Below, in pieces: positions 8,607-16,621 of a stretch of 45,487 nucleotides of DNA; position 1 is the stretch's first letter; each line of letters opens with the position of its first letter. The notes under the pieces were generated by a model, which had not been told where the DNA came from, did no database searches, and worked only from the letters and a program-made list of their open reading frames with translations. Location: assembly GCA_017409025.1 (NCBI GenBank), contig JAFQTN010000006.1, positions 1 through 45,487 on the forward strand, read 5' to 3'. This DNA is from Bacilli bacterium. Lineage in GTDB: Bacteria; Bacillota_I; Bacilli_A; RF39; UBA660. The translations under genes were made by a program, and so were the position numbers.

Positions 8607-9647
8607 TTATTCTGCCTCCTTTCTATCAAATGTTATACTTTCTCTTAAATCTGTATTATAGAATGTTCTAATATCATTTATTCCGTATTTTAACATAGCA
8701 AGTCTTTCAGCACCGAATCCAAATGCAAATCCTGTCCAAACTTCTGGATCATATCCACAATTTTTAAGTACATTTGGATGAACAATTCCAGCTCCTGCTA
8801 CAGTAATCCATCCAGTATTTTTACAGATATTACATCCTTTTCCATGACAGTTAAAACAACTAATATCGGTTTCTACGGAAGGCTCTGTAAATTGATAATA
8901 ACTAGGTCTAAATCTTGTTACGCAGTCTTCTCCGAAAAGTTTTTTAGCAATAACGTCAAAGGTTCCTTTTAAATCAGATAGACTAATATCTTTATCCACT
9001 AGTAATCCTTCAATTTGCATAAATTGATGTGAGTGAGTTGCATCATCATCATCTCTTCTATATGTTTTACCAGGACAAATCATTCTTATCGGTTCTTTAC
9101 CTTCTTTAGATAACATTACTCTTGCTTGTACTGGACTTGTTTGGCTACGTAATAATATTTCATCATCTTTTAGGTAGAACGTATCTTGAGCATCTCTTGC
9201 TGGGTGTCCTTTTGGGATATTTAGAAGTTCGAAGTTAAATCTATCTTCTTCTACTTCTGGTCCATCTACGACATCATATCCCATTGACATAAGTAGTTCT
9301 TCTACTTCTTCAACGATACATTCTAATATATTAGGTGCTCCTACTCTTACTTTAGTAGCTGGCAACGTTATATCTATTTTTTCGTTTTCTAGTTTTTGAT
9401 TTAATAGTTCTTCTTCTAATGATTTATTTTTTTCTTCATATAAATTATTAAAGTATGTTCTTACTTCGTTTACTTTCATTCCATATTCTTTTTTTTCTTC
9501 ATTAGAAATTTCTTTAATTTTAGATTGTAATTCAGTAATAATACCGTTTTTTCCTAGATATTCAACTTTTATATTATTTAATTCTTGAATAGTTTTTACT
9601 GAATCTATTTTTTCTTTAATTTGATTACATATTTCTTGTACATTCAT
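8607..9647 (-). CDS. pheS: Phenylalanyl-tRNA synthetase alpha subunit
   Basis: The 346-residue catalytic subunit belongs to the class II synthetases. The N-terminal coiled-coil (about 1-90, with VEYLGKNGIITEL) binds tRNA. The catalytic core shows HPARDAQDTFYL, motif 2 around GKTYRRDDDDATHSHQF, and motif 3 in GFGAERLAMLKYG. The CFNCHGKGCNICKNTGW segment is a cysteine-rich insert common in bacterial PheS. The start at 9647 has GAGGT upstream; the longer open frame reaches into the T-box terminator and is not used. It is the first gene of pheST, under amino-acid-responsive control by the T-box leader. Confidence 0.97.
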   Translation of the reverse strand: MNVQEICNQIKEKIDSVKTIQELNNIKVEYLGKNGIITELQSKIKEISNEEKKEYGMKVNEVRTYFNNLYEEKNKSLEEELLNQKLENEKIDITLPATKVRVGAPNILECIVEEVEELLMSMGYDVVDGPEVEEDRFNFELLNIPKGHPARDAQDTFYLKDDEILLRSQTSPVQARVMLSKEGKEPIRMICPGKTYRRDDDDATHSHQFMQIEGLLVDKDISLSDLKGTFDVIAKKLFGEDCVTRFRPSYYQFTEPSVETDISCFNCHGKGCNICKNTGWITVAGAGIVHPNVLKNCGYDPEVWTGFAFGFGAERLAMLKYGINDIRTFYNTDLRESITFDRKEAE

Positions 9648-9654
9648 AATTTTA

Positions 9655-9865
9655 CCTCTTTTCTTTATATAAAAATAAAAAGGTGGAACAATAAAAGGAC
9701 GAACTAGTCGCGGTACCACCTTTCTTTATAACTAATGTTATACTCTCAAAACTTTAACGCAGTTAACGATTAAAACTCTAAGGGTGAATTCATATACTTT
9801 TATCTGTTAGTATCTCACCATCACTAACTCTCTTAAAGATAAATTTATGTATACTACTACTTCCT
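9655..9865 (-). promoter_or_regulatory. T-box riboswitch (tRNA-Phe) of pheST
   Basis: This is a canonical, full-length T-box. On the minus strand are an AGTAGTA loop-E strand, an AGAGAG motif, and a distal hairpin GTTAGTGATGGTGAGATACTAAC-like loop (spread over about 9812-9834). The specifier loop contains GAA-TTC-A, with the TTC (Phe) codon at 9786-9788. The T-box sequence GGTGGTACCGCG follows. Its UGGU bulge (9715-9718) matches ACCA of a tRNA with discriminator A. The terminator pairs AAAGGTGG (9716-9723) with CCACCTTT (9679-9686), followed by a T-run, and excludes the antiterminator. Uncharged tRNA-Phe should cause readthrough into pheS. Confidence 0.93.
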
Positions 9866-9875
9866 TGTCATTGTT

Positions 9876-10658
9876 TTATTGATATGTTCTTTTGTGTCTA
9901 TCTAAATATCTTAATAATCTTTTAACATTATCATCTGGATTTTTTATAATATCTTCACGATAATATTCTGGGAATACTATTCTTTCCATACCATATCTAG
10001 CACAATATGCATTTATATAACTTTCAAGAACAGTCGTTAACGATGAGGTTAACATACGTTGAATATTATATTTGTTAAATACATTTTTATCTAATTTCAA
10101 TGCATGAGCCGGCTCTATTTTAACTAATTGCTCAGCTGTTTGTGAATTAAATTCATATGATGATAAGTTGCACGAAAATATACTATCTAACAAACTATTT
10201 GGTTCTTGATATTCAAATCTGTATTGTGGGGTTGTCGTTAACTTCTCGTATAATGTTTCTATCGTGCTTCGCATTATATAATAATTTGTATAAACTCCAA
10301 CGCCATTTTGAAAGTGAGTTAAGTTATCTAATGAATATATTGTTTTATCCGGAAGAAGAGCACCTGTTAGTAAGTCTTCACATAGGCGTATATCATTTTG
10401 GGCATATTCAGAAAATTTTATTTCTTCTGGATACATTTTACATATTGCTATTGCTATTTGTGGATTTTCCCTAAAATATTTGTAAGTTTTTTCTAAAATT
10501 CCTCTATCTTCTAGTTTTCCTTCTATTACTAACGCTTCAACAACTTTACATAGCAAATACTTATACATAATAGAACCATTATGATATATTCCATTTACCT
10601 TTGTTAAGTCTTGCATTTTTAACAATTCTTCTTCTGAAGGTATATATACTTTTTTCAT
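9876..10658 (-). CDS. Conserved-looking hypothetical protein, helical
   Basis: I do not recognise this 260-residue protein. It has no signal peptide or membrane segment and is predicted mostly helical. The N-terminal part contains ENPQIAIAICKMYPEEIK...NDIRLCEDLL, which faintly recalls DUF4116-type helical repeats (nP..a..a......l......nd..l...). The C-terminal end is basic (KRLLRYLDRHKRTYQ). No catalytic signature stands out. A strong AAAGGGGGGAAG ribosome site precedes the ATG. It lies 26 bases downstream of frr on the same strand and just upstream of the pheS leader, so it is probably cotranscribed with frr. Coding status is well supported by length, codon use and ribosome site. Confidence 0.75.
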   Translation of the reverse strand: MKKVYIPSEEELLKMQDLTKVNGIYHNGSIMYKYLLCKVVEALVIEGKLEDRGILEKTYKYFRENPQIAIAICKMYPEEIKFSEYAQNDIRLCEDLLTGALLPDKTIYSLDNLTHFQNGVGVYTNYYIMRSTIETLYEKLTTTPQYRFEYQEPNSLLDSIFSCNLSSYEFNSQTAEQLVKIEPAHALKLDKNVFNKYNIQRMLTSSLTTVLESYINAYCARYGMERIVFPEYYREDIIKNPDDNVKRLLRYLDRHKRTYQ

Positions 10659-10684
10659 AAAAATTCTTCCCCCCTTTAGAATTT

Positions 10685-11227
10685 TTAGATAGTCATTAAT
10701 TCTTGTTCTTTAACTTTTAATTTTTCATCTATTACTTTATTATATTTATTTATTAATTCTTGTACTTCATTATTACCTTCTTTTTCTACATCTTCAGGTA
10801 ATTTTAAATTCTTGATTCCAGTATTTGCATCTTGACGAATATTTCTTAATGCTATACGAGCTTCTTCAGCCATTTGTTTTACTTGTTTTACCAATTCTTT
10901 TCTTCTTTCTTCAGTAAGTGGTGGAATAACTAAGAAAATACATTCTCCATTATTGTTTGGAGTTATTCCTAGGTTAGCTTCAAAAATTGCTTTTTCGATT
11001 CCACCAAGTATTCCTTTATCAAATGGTTTAATCATTAATTGTCTTGCTTCTGGTATTGAAATATTTGCTAGTTGTTTTAATGGTGTTGGTGTTCCATAAT
11101 ATTCAACTGAAATACCATCTAACATATTTGGGTTAGCACGACCTGCTCTTACGTTTATAAATCTTCCTTCTAATGAAGTAATTGTGTTTTCCATTTTTTC
11201 TTCTGCATTTAAAAGTATTGTTTCCAT
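10685..11227 (-). CDS. frr: Ribosome recycling factor
   Basis: The 180-residue protein has the standard RRF length and motifs: GRANPNMLDGISVEYYGTPTPL, the PFDKGILGGIEKAI segment, IPPLTEERRKELVKQVK and a C-terminal helical QELINKYNKVIDEKL. With EF-G it splits the post-termination ribosome so that subunits are reused. The start at 11227 (METILL) follows AAAGGGA; the longer frame has no better site. It is usually downstream of tsf and pyrH, but here neither is adjacent: an ORF6N-type gene with its own terminator lies upstream. An extended -10 (TGATATTAT) in the gap probably drives it. Confidence 0.96.
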   Translation of the reverse strand: METILLNAEEKMENTITSLEGRFINVRAGRANPNMLDGISVEYYGTPTPLKQLANISIPEARQLMIKPFDKGILGGIEKAIFEANLGITPNNNGECIFLVIPPLTEERRKELVKQVKQMAEEARIALRNIRQDANTGIKNLKLPEDVEKEGNNEVQELINKYNKVIDEKLKVKEQELMTI

Positions 11228-11273
11228 ATTAATATTCCCTTTCTTTCGTTGTTTATATAATATCATATTTTTT

Positions 11274-11300
11274 AAAAAAATACTATAATTAATAGTATTT
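11274..11300 (-). terminator. Terminator after the ORF6N gene
   Basis: On the minus strand AAATACTAT pairs with ATAGTATTT across a 5-base loop, followed by a T-run. It insulates frr from the upstream gene. Confidence 0.65.
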
Positions 11301-12187
11301 TATGCTTTAATTTGATTTATTTTTTCTATAAGTGAAGTAATTACTATAATATCTTCTAATTTATTTATAGAAAATGTTTTACTTCCTGCATGATTTATTG
11401 AACTTCCCATATGATATATTATTTTTTTATCTAGAATTAGATATCTATCATGAAATGTATCATTATATATTATTTTAAGATTGTTATATTGACTATTATA
11501 TTTTTCTATATCTAATTTAGTTAGATAGTTATTTTTTGTGGTTATTAGTATTACTGGAATATTAATTTTACTTATCATATCTAAGATAGTAATATCTGCA
11601 TAGTTATCAATAATTATTAATTCTTCAAGGGATTCTTTAATGATACTTAATATTTTAGAATATGCATCATATATTTGCCCATTGAAATATATTTCATTTA
11701 CTGTTTTCTTTGAATCTAGTTTGTTAAAAGATTCTTGCAACATTTTTATATCTTCAGTATTTTTTAGTACTTGATTATTTATATATCGTTGTTCAATTAA
11801 ATTATTTGATATATACTTTCTCATAGATATGAAAGTGTCTACAATTCTTAAACTCATTTCAATGGCAACTTCACTTTTTAAAATACCTGCTAACATAGTG
11901 ATTCCATATTCTGTAAATACATATGGCATAGTTCTCCTTCCACCATATGTATTTTTTATGTTTGAGGTGCCAAATTGGCACTTCAAGTTTTTATATTCAT
12001 CTTTTGTTAATTGGAAGCAATAGTTTTCTGGAAATCTTTTTATATTTCTTTGGACTTGCCTATTTAAATATTTAGTTTCATAGCCAAATAACATCGATAC
12101 ATCACTATCTAACATTACCTGTTTTCCTCTTATTTCGTATATCATTTTTTCTATACTTTTATTAGATAATTCTTTAATTTCATTCAT
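11300..12187 (-). CDS. ORF6N-domain protein with C-terminal PLD-like region
   Basis: The 295-residue protein begins with an ORF6N domain (about residues 12-110): GKQVMLDSDVSMLFGYETKYLNRQV, RFPENYCFQL and GGRRTMPYVFTEYGITML. This DNA-binding-type module is known from phage antirepressor/regulatory proteins. A coiled-coil linker (about 120-160) leads to a C-terminal domain containing FHDRYLILDKKIIYHMGSS. That segment resembles a phospholipase-D-type half-site, with H, D and downstream G-S-S, but the usual HxK is HDR, so nuclease activity is uncertain. GGAGGTAAG precedes the ATG. It is flanked by terminators and looks like a solitary accessory gene among housekeeping genes, similar to the DUF1016 gene 5 kb away. 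A short palindrome sits in the KCQFGT codons. Confidence 0.8.
   Translation of the reverse strand: MNEIKELSNKSIEKMIYEIRGKQVMLDSDVSMLFGYETKYLNRQVQRNIKRFPENYCFQLTKDEYKNLKCQFGTSNIKNTYGGRRTMPYVFTEYGITMLAGILKSEVAIEMSLRIVDTFISMRKYISNNLIEQRYINNQVLKNTEDIKMLQESFNKLDSKKTVNEIYFNGQIYDAYSKILSIIKESLEELIIIDNYADITILDMISKINIPVILITTKNNYLTKLDIEKYNSQYNNLKIIYNDTFHDRYLILDKKIIYHMGSSINHAGSKTFSINKLEDIIVITSLIEKINQIKA
11967..11981. repeat. Short inverted repeat inside the ORF6N gene
   Basis: GTGCCAA-A-TTGGCAC has 7-base arms around one base and encodes part of KCQFGT. It resembles, in core and location before a conserved motif, the GGTGCGCC hairpin in the DUF1016 gene. Confidence 0.6.
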
Positions 12188-12256
12188 ACACTTACCTCCA
12201 TAATTTGGATTATAACAAATAATTTTTTTTTATGTCAATTTAATTAACTAGTAATT

Positions 12257-12282
12257 AAAAAACAGGTATATTTATTACCTGT
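12257..12282 (-). terminator. Terminator of mtaB
   Basis: On the minus strand ACAGGTA pairs with TACCTGT, followed by TTTTTT. The hairpin overlaps the mtaB stop codon. Confidence 0.7.
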
Positions 12283-13549
12283 CAGTTATTTTACCAATTA
12301 TTTTATTATCCTCTATTTCAGTAATTTTAATATTTACTTTTACGTTATTATCTAGATTTGTATCTACTTCTACGGGAATATAGTTAGAAGTTATAACAAT
12401 CTTTTTATTATCTTTTCTTGTTTCTACGATACCATCAAATTCTTTATCTATATTTTTTTGATAATACTCTAACTCATATTTATCTGATAGGTTTAACACT
12501 TCTTTAACACGACATTTTTTAATTTGTCCGTCTAAGTGATTAGGCATGGATGCTGCTTTAGTTCCATTTCTTTTAGAATATGGGAATGTATGTATTTTAG
12601 TAAATTTAATTTTATTTAATGTATCAATAGTTTCTTTAAATAAATCTTCTGTTTCACCTGGAAAACCCACGATTAAGTCTGTTGTTATTGATATGGCTGG
12701 AATTTCTTTTCTTATATAATTAATTCTTTTTAAATAAAATTCCAAATCATATAATCTATTCATATTTTTTAGAATAGTATTGCTTCCTGATTGTAGTGGT
12801 ATATGTAAGTGTTTTGCCATTATATCGTTATTCTTTATTAAATCAATAATACCATCTGTTATTTCGTTTATTTCAATACTTGATAATCTGATTCTGAAGA
12901 TATCTTTTATTTTTACTAATTCTTTTAATAGTTTTTCTAGATTAGTATTTTGTTCAATTCCATATCTACCTGTATGAATACCTGTTAAGACTATTTCTTT
13001 ATAACCGTTATTTACTAAATTAGTTACTTCTTCGATAACAGTATTGAAATTTTTACTTCTTAAACTTCCTCTAGCATAAGGAATAGTACAATATGAACAG
13101 AATGCATTACATCCATCTTGAATTTTAACAAAGGCTCTAGTATGTGTTACAAATCTATTTATATACATATCTTCAAAATTAGTTTCAGATAAATCTTCTA
13201 CTAAAATTATTTTTTCTTTTTTAGTTTTATATTCATCTATTAACTCTATGATTTTGGATTTATGCTTATTTCCTAATACGATATCTGCATCTATATTTTG
13301 GGGATTTAATTGTGAATAACATCCCATTACAATAAGGATAGAATCTTTATGATTTTTTCTTACTGAATTAATTAGTTTTCTATCTTTTTTATCGGCTTCG
13401 TTAGTTACAGTACATGTATTTATTATGTAGATATCAGCCTTTTCGTTGAAGTCTACTAATGTGTAGCCGTTTTCTTCCATTTTATTAATAATAAACTCAC
13501 TTTCATAGATGTTTACTTTACATCCGAATGTGTGTATTGCAAATGTCAT
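12275..13549 (-). CDS. mtaB: tRNA t6A37 methylthiotransferase (MtaB)
   Basis: The 424-residue radical-SAM methylthiotransferase converts t6A to ms2t6A at position 37 of ANN-decoding tRNAs. The N-terminal UPF0004 domain (about 1-120) supplies cysteines in HTFGCKVN, INTCTVTN and VMGCYSQ for one Fe-S cluster. The radical-SAM core begins with DGCNAFCSYCTIPYARG, the CxxxCxxC cluster motif. The C-terminal region (about 365-424) is a short TRAM-like RNA-binding segment. IHTFGCKVN at the start favours MtaB over MiaB or RimO. GGAAGTGAT precedes the ATG. It lies 17 bases downstream of the repeat-protein gene and is probably cotranscribed with it. Confidence 0.93.
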   Translation of the reverse strand: MTFAIHTFGCKVNIYESEFIINKMEENGYTLVDFNEKADIYIINTCTVTNEADKKDRKLINSVRKNHKDSILIVMGCYSQLNPQNIDADIVLGNKHKSKIIELIDEYKTKKEKIILVEDLSETNFEDMYINRFVTHTRAFVKIQDGCNAFCSYCTIPYARGSLRSKNFNTVIEEVTNLVNNGYKEIVLTGIHTGRYGIEQNTNLEKLLKELVKIKDIFRIRLSSIEINEITDGIIDLIKNNDIMAKHLHIPLQSGSNTILKNMNRLYDLEFYLKRINYIRKEIPAISITTDLIVGFPGETEDLFKETIDTLNKIKFTKIHTFPYSKRNGTKAASMPNHLDGQIKKCRVKEVLNLSDKYELEYYQKNIDKEFDGIVETRKDNKKIVITSNYIPVEVDTNLDNNVKVNIKITEIEDNKIIGKITDR

Positions 13550-13566
13550 ATTATCACTTCCATTTA

Positions 13567-14346
13567 TTAAGAATTATTATTTTTTCTTGTTCTAGACTTA
13601 CCTAACTTTTCTTTATTTATTTTTTCTTCTGGATTAATTTCATCTTCATCATTTAATTGAACAAGCAAACTAATTGCTTCTTCTGGTTCTTCTAATAACA
13701 TATCCCAAAGATTAATTTTATTTATATGTCCTTTAAAAAGAGAATCTAATAATGTCAAATTTTTATATTTATTTATACTTTCATAGTATATTTTTAGTGC
13801 TTCTTCTTTGTTTCTTGCATAAATAATCCTTTTCACTACATTTACTACATTACCACTTCTTATTATATATGTATCAGTAGCAGCAAAGCCGGCAATTTTT
13901 AATTGTTCACGCTCTTTATCTCGTCTACTCATTAATTTGCATATTTCTAATACTTTTCCACTTGATATAGCGTTAGGATTAGATGCAATAGATATGATTA
14001 AATCTATTTGATGTGGTTCTTTTGTTTTGGCAATCAAACCTATTATTTCTAATAAGTTTCCAGATTCTATTATATTTTTATTAGTAGCCATTCTTATTAT
14101 ATAACCTAGATATATTGAACCTTCTTTTAATTTTTTTAGAAGTTCTATAATTATCTCTTTAGTTTCTTTAGGTATTTTTTTGAAATTTTCATTTTTAAAT
14201 AAGTTAATAATTTCGTTTTTGTTATTTATATTTAAAACTATATCTATTTCTTCATCTGTCAATTCTTTAAGCATGAATACATCCTCACTGGATATTTCGT
14301 TTCTTTGAATTTTTTTAAGAAGTTCTATTAATTTTCCTTTTGTCAT
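13567..14346 (-). CDS. Helical-repeat protein of unknown function
   Basis: This 259-residue soluble protein has no recognised catalytic domain. Residues about 87-190 contain three tandem repeats of roughly 34 residues, each with an SGN/SGK-led helix: ESGNLLEIIGLIA, SSGKVLEICKLMS and RSGNVVNVVKRII. Each is preceded by an alanine-rich (A/S)(T/S)N-type turn. This alternating two-helix pattern suggests an alpha-solenoid used for binding. The C-terminal tail (about 235-259) is charged and probably disordered. The promoter and leader are almost identical to those of the Fic gene at 17545. A GGGG-type ribosome site precedes the start. mtaB follows after 17 bases. Similar repeat proteins seem frequent in uncultured gut Bacillota, but I know no assigned function. 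Confidence 0.75.
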   Translation of the reverse strand: MTKGKLIELLKKIQRNEISSEDVFMLKELTDEEIDIVLNINNKNEIINLFKNENFKKIPKETKEIIIELLKKLKEGSIYLGYIIRMATNKNIIESGNLLEIIGLIAKTKEPHQIDLIISIASNPNAISSGKVLEICKLMSRRDKEREQLKIAGFAATDTYIIRSGNVVNVVKRIIYARNKEEALKIYYESINKYKNLTLLDSLFKGHINKINLWDMLLEEPEEAISLLVQLNDEDEINPEEKINKEKLGKSRTRKNNNS

Positions 14347-14353
14347 TTTTTAT

Positions 14354-14402
14354 CCCCTCTTTCTTGGCTCTATATACTAGCATACTTTTGTTTGTTTGTC
14401 AA
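14354..14402 (-). promoter_or_regulatory. Promoter and leader of the helical-repeat gene (twin of the Fic promoter)
   Basis: TTGACA (14397-14402), a 17-base spacer and TAGTAT (14374-14379, preceded by TATGC, an extended element) form a strong promoter. The 49 bases from the -35 to the ribosome site match the Fic promoter at 17552-17600 at 42 positions without gaps. The spacer holds AAACAAAAGTAT, an imperfect version of the AAAC-N4-GTTT boxes near lexA. Confidence 0.75.
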
Positions 14403-14419
14403 TAAAAGAGGGGCTTGAA

Positions 14420-15292
14420 TTATTTTTTTACTTCTATTGGGTTTACATGAATTACTGTTAAATATATATCTTCATTGCTACCTGTTATTTCTTTTTCTAA
14501 TTTATCAGCAATATCATGACTTTCATATGTAGATAAGTTACCATCTACGAAGATAGTAAAAGATATTTGATATTGATAACCTACAGGGGTAGAATTAAAA
14601 TGGTTTATTTTTTTTACTTCTTTATGTTTTTTTATTATGTTAAGTACTTTTTGTTTGGTTTCATCACTAATAGATTTATCCATTAATACATTATAACTTT
14701 CTTTAAATATATGGATTGCTGTATAAATAATCCATATAGATATGCCTAGTCCTATAATTGGGTCTAAAATATAAATATTTGATTTTGCTAGAATACAAGA
14801 TATTAAGTTAAAAAATGTAATGACACTGTCAATTAGGTGATCTTTTGAATTAGCCTTAATTAATAAATTATTATACTTTTTAGCTAATTTATTTGTATAA
14901 ATATATAGACTTAATTTTACTATAATTGTTATTATACATACGATTACTAACCAAAAAGAATATGAGTAAGTGTTTTGGTTTATTAAAGATATTAAAGAAT
15001 CTTTAAATATTATTAAAGACATAAATATCATAGTTACACTTATTATCATTGAATATATATATTCGGCTTTACCATGTCCTAGGTTATGGTCATCATCACT
15101 TGGTTTACTGGCTATTTTATTTCCAATAAAGGTCATAAGTGAAGTAAATATATCTCCAGCACTATTAAAAGTATCAGCAATCATAGCTCTACTTCCTGTT
15201 ATAATACCAATAATTCCTTTTATAATTAATAAAACCAAATTACCAATAATACCTAGTATACTGGCAATTTTTATTTTTTTTGTTTTTTTCAC
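14420..15292 (-). CDS. Cation diffusion facilitator (CDF) family metal transporter
   Basis: This 290-residue membrane protein has about six transmembrane helices in the first 200 residues and a cytoplasmic C-terminal domain of about 80 residues (ferredoxin-like, ending TVIHVNP). The CDF metal site is visible as ADTFNSAGD in helix 2, DDDHNLGHGKAEYI after it, and KDHLIDSVIT in helix 5. These proteins export divalent metals such as Zn, Mn or Fe in exchange for protons; DxxxD-type residues in helix 2 would suit Mn or Fe, but this is not decisive. Translation appears to begin at GTG (15292) with GGAG upstream. No terminator is visible after the stop; the next gene has its own promoter. Confidence 0.9.
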   Translation of the reverse strand: MKKTKKIKIASILGIIGNLVLLIIKGIIGIITGSRAMIADTFNSAGDIFTSLMTFIGNKIASKPSDDDHNLGHGKAEYIYSMIISVTMIFMSLIIFKDSLISLINQNTYSYSFWLVIVCIITIIVKLSLYIYTNKLAKKYNNLLIKANSKDHLIDSVITFFNLISCILAKSNIYILDPIIGLGISIWIIYTAIHIFKESYNVLMDKSISDETKQKVLNIIKKHKEVKKINHFNSTPVGYQYQISFTIFVDGNLSTYESHDIADKLEKEITGSNEDIYLTVIHVNPIEVKK

Positions 15293-15402
15293 TCTATCAC
15301 TACTCCATTTTTGATACTTTATAATTATATCATGTTTAAGAAAAAATTGTTATTATTTGTTTTATTATTTATTATATGTTAAAATATTTGTTGGTGGTAA
15401 TG

Positions 15403-16329
15403 ATGTTTAAATATACTTTAGATAATAAAAGATATCATACTTTAAATTATTATTATAAAAATAAATTTGGAATTAAGGTATTTAAAGTTAGTCTAAATGG
15501 TGGTTTTTCTTGTCCTAATTTAGATGGTAAAGTTGGTTTTGGAGGATGTATATATTGTTCTAAAACTGGTAGTGGTGAATTTGGTGGTAATAAAGAAAAA
15601 TCTTTAACAGAACAATTTTATGAAATGAGAGATATTGTAAATAAAAAACATATCCCTTGTAAATACATTGGATATTTTCAAGCTAGAACTAATACTTATG
15701 CAGATATTGATACTTTAAAGAAAAAATATGAAGAAGTATTATCAATTCCTGATGTAATTGGATTAAATATTGCTACTAGATGTGATGCGATTAGTGATGA
15801 GTGTTTGGATTATTTAACTGAACTTAATAAGAAAACTTTACTCACTATTGAGTTAGGTCTTCAGACAATTCATGAAAGTACTTCTAAATTAATCAATAGA
15901 TGTCATACTGTTGAACAATTCGATTTAATGGTAAGGAAATTAAGAGAAAGACACATCAATGTCGTTGTTCATATTATAAATGGTCTTCCATACGAAACGA
16001 AAGAGATGATGTTAGATACAGTTAAACATTTAAATACTTTGGATATTCAAGGAATTAAAATTCACATGTTACATATTATTAAGGATACGGGAATGGCTAA
16101 TTTATATTTAAAAGAAAAATTCCATGTGCTTAATAAAGAAGAATATATAGATATAGTTATTAAGCAACTTGAAATATTGGACCCTAAAATTATAGTTAAT
16201 AGAATAACATCAGATCCAGATAAGGATACTTTATTAGAACCAGTTTGGTTAACTGAGAAGTGTCAGTTGCTTAATGATATTGATAAAGAAATGAAAAAAA
16301 GAAATACATATCAAGGGATTAATCTCTAA
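15403..16329 (+). CDS. TIGR01212/YtqA-family radical SAM protein
   Basis: The 308-residue protein begins MFKYTLDNKRYHTLNYYYKN and carries the family's atypical cluster motif CPNLDGKVGFGGCIYCS (C-x11-C-x2-C). ELGLQTIHESTSKLINR and GLPYETKEMMLDTVK are typical of the Elp3-like radical SAM fold. YtqA has no firm function; members are often found near tRNA-modification genes and may act on RNA. The start at 15403 follows GGTGGT; the longer frame begins inside the probable promoter. It is divergent from the CDF gene and converges with the small membrane-protein gene at 16339. Confidence 0.9.
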   Translation: MFKYTLDNKRYHTLNYYYKNKFGIKVFKVSLNGGFSCPNLDGKVGFGGCIYCSKTGSGEFGGNKEKSLTEQFYEMRDIVNKKHIPCKYIGYFQARTNTYADIDTLKKKYEEVLSIPDVIGLNIATRCDAISDECLDYLTELNKKTLLTIELGLQTIHESTSKLINRCHTVEQFDLMVRKLRERHINVVVHIINGLPYETKEMMLDTVKHLNTLDIQGIKIHMLHIIKDTGMANLYLKEKFHVLNKEEYIDIVIKQLEILDPKIIVNRITSDPDKDTLLEPVWLTEKCQLLNDIDKEMKKRNTYQGINL

Positions 16330-16338
16330 TATGTATTT

Positions 16339-16479
16339 TTAATTTGGCATATAAGTCATTACGTATTTATTTTCTTCACGTAAATTATCTTTCTTAGCAT
16401 CATTAATTAATACTAGTGTAGATATTAAGATAAGTCCATAAAATAAGATTACTCCTTTATTGTTTTTTAAAAATTTCAT
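16339..16479 (-). CDS. Small single-pass membrane protein, candidate SOS-induced peptide
   Basis: This is a 46-residue open frame. It has a basic N-terminus (MKFLKNNKG), a hydrophobic helix at about residues 9-27, and a charged tail (DAKKDNLREENKYVMTYMPN in part). GGGTGATAAT precedes the ATG. Upstream lie TTGACG and TAAAAT with 17-base spacing, so it looks like a genuine expressed gene. The region between its promoter and the Fic terminator holds a box identical to the one at lexA. Known small SOS membrane proteins of Gram-positives (YneA, SosA, DivS types) are encoded beside lexA and delay division. This peptide has a similar topology and place but lacks a LysM domain and shows no clear sequence match. 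Function is inferred. Confidence 0.6.
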   Translation of the reverse strand: MKFLKNNKGVILFYGLILISTLVLINDAKKDNLREENKYVMTYMPN

Positions 16480-16506
16480 TATTATCACCCTTTCTTTTGT
16501 AATTAT

Positions 16507-16535
16507 ATTTTATTACATACAGTTGTTTGCGTCAA
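16507..16535 (-). promoter_or_regulatory. Promoter of the small membrane-protein gene
   Basis: TTGACG (16530-16535) and TAAAAT (16507-16512) are 17 bases apart on the minus strand. The spacer contains AAAC-AACT-GTAT, one mismatch from the AAAC-N4-GTTT box core. Confidence 0.65.
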
Positions 16536-16553
16536 TATATTTTTTTATTTTTT

Positions 16554-16567
16554 TAAACAAATGTTTG
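16554..16567. promoter_or_regulatory. Candidate LexA (SOS) box 1
   Basis: TAAACAAATGTTTG contains the dyad AAAC-N4-GTTT and is identical over 14 bases to the element in the lexA promoter. It resembles the Bacillus-type GAAC-N4-GTTC box. It lies just upstream of the -35 of the small membrane-protein gene. Confidence 0.55.
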
Positions 16568-16582
16568 TATTTTACAATTTGG

Positions 16583-16613
16583 TGTAAATATTTAAAAAAG
16601 ATGTTTGTTCAAA
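16583..16613 (-). terminator. Terminator of the Fic gene
   Basis: On the minus strand AAAAAGGTGTTT pairs with AAACATCTTTTT (one G-U pair) around a 5-base loop, ending in TTTTTT. Confidence 0.8.
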
Positions 16614-16621
16614 ACACCTTT

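Noticed and set aside
8778-8972. Plus-strand frame of 64 codons opposite pheS
   Set aside because: Shadow of the pheS coding strand, without ribosome site; many similar plus-strand frames opposite polC, aspS, ddl and others were dismissed for the same reason.
9648-9719. Longer N-terminus for PheS
   Set aside because: It is encoded by the T-box terminator region and has no ribosome site; PheS normally starts at the MNVQE-type helix.
5236-12187. A defence island linking the DUF1016 nuclease and the ORF6N/PLD-like protein
   Set aside because: They are 5 kb apart and separated by pheST and frr; no restriction, CRISPR, integrase or other defence gene is present, so two independent insertions are more likely.
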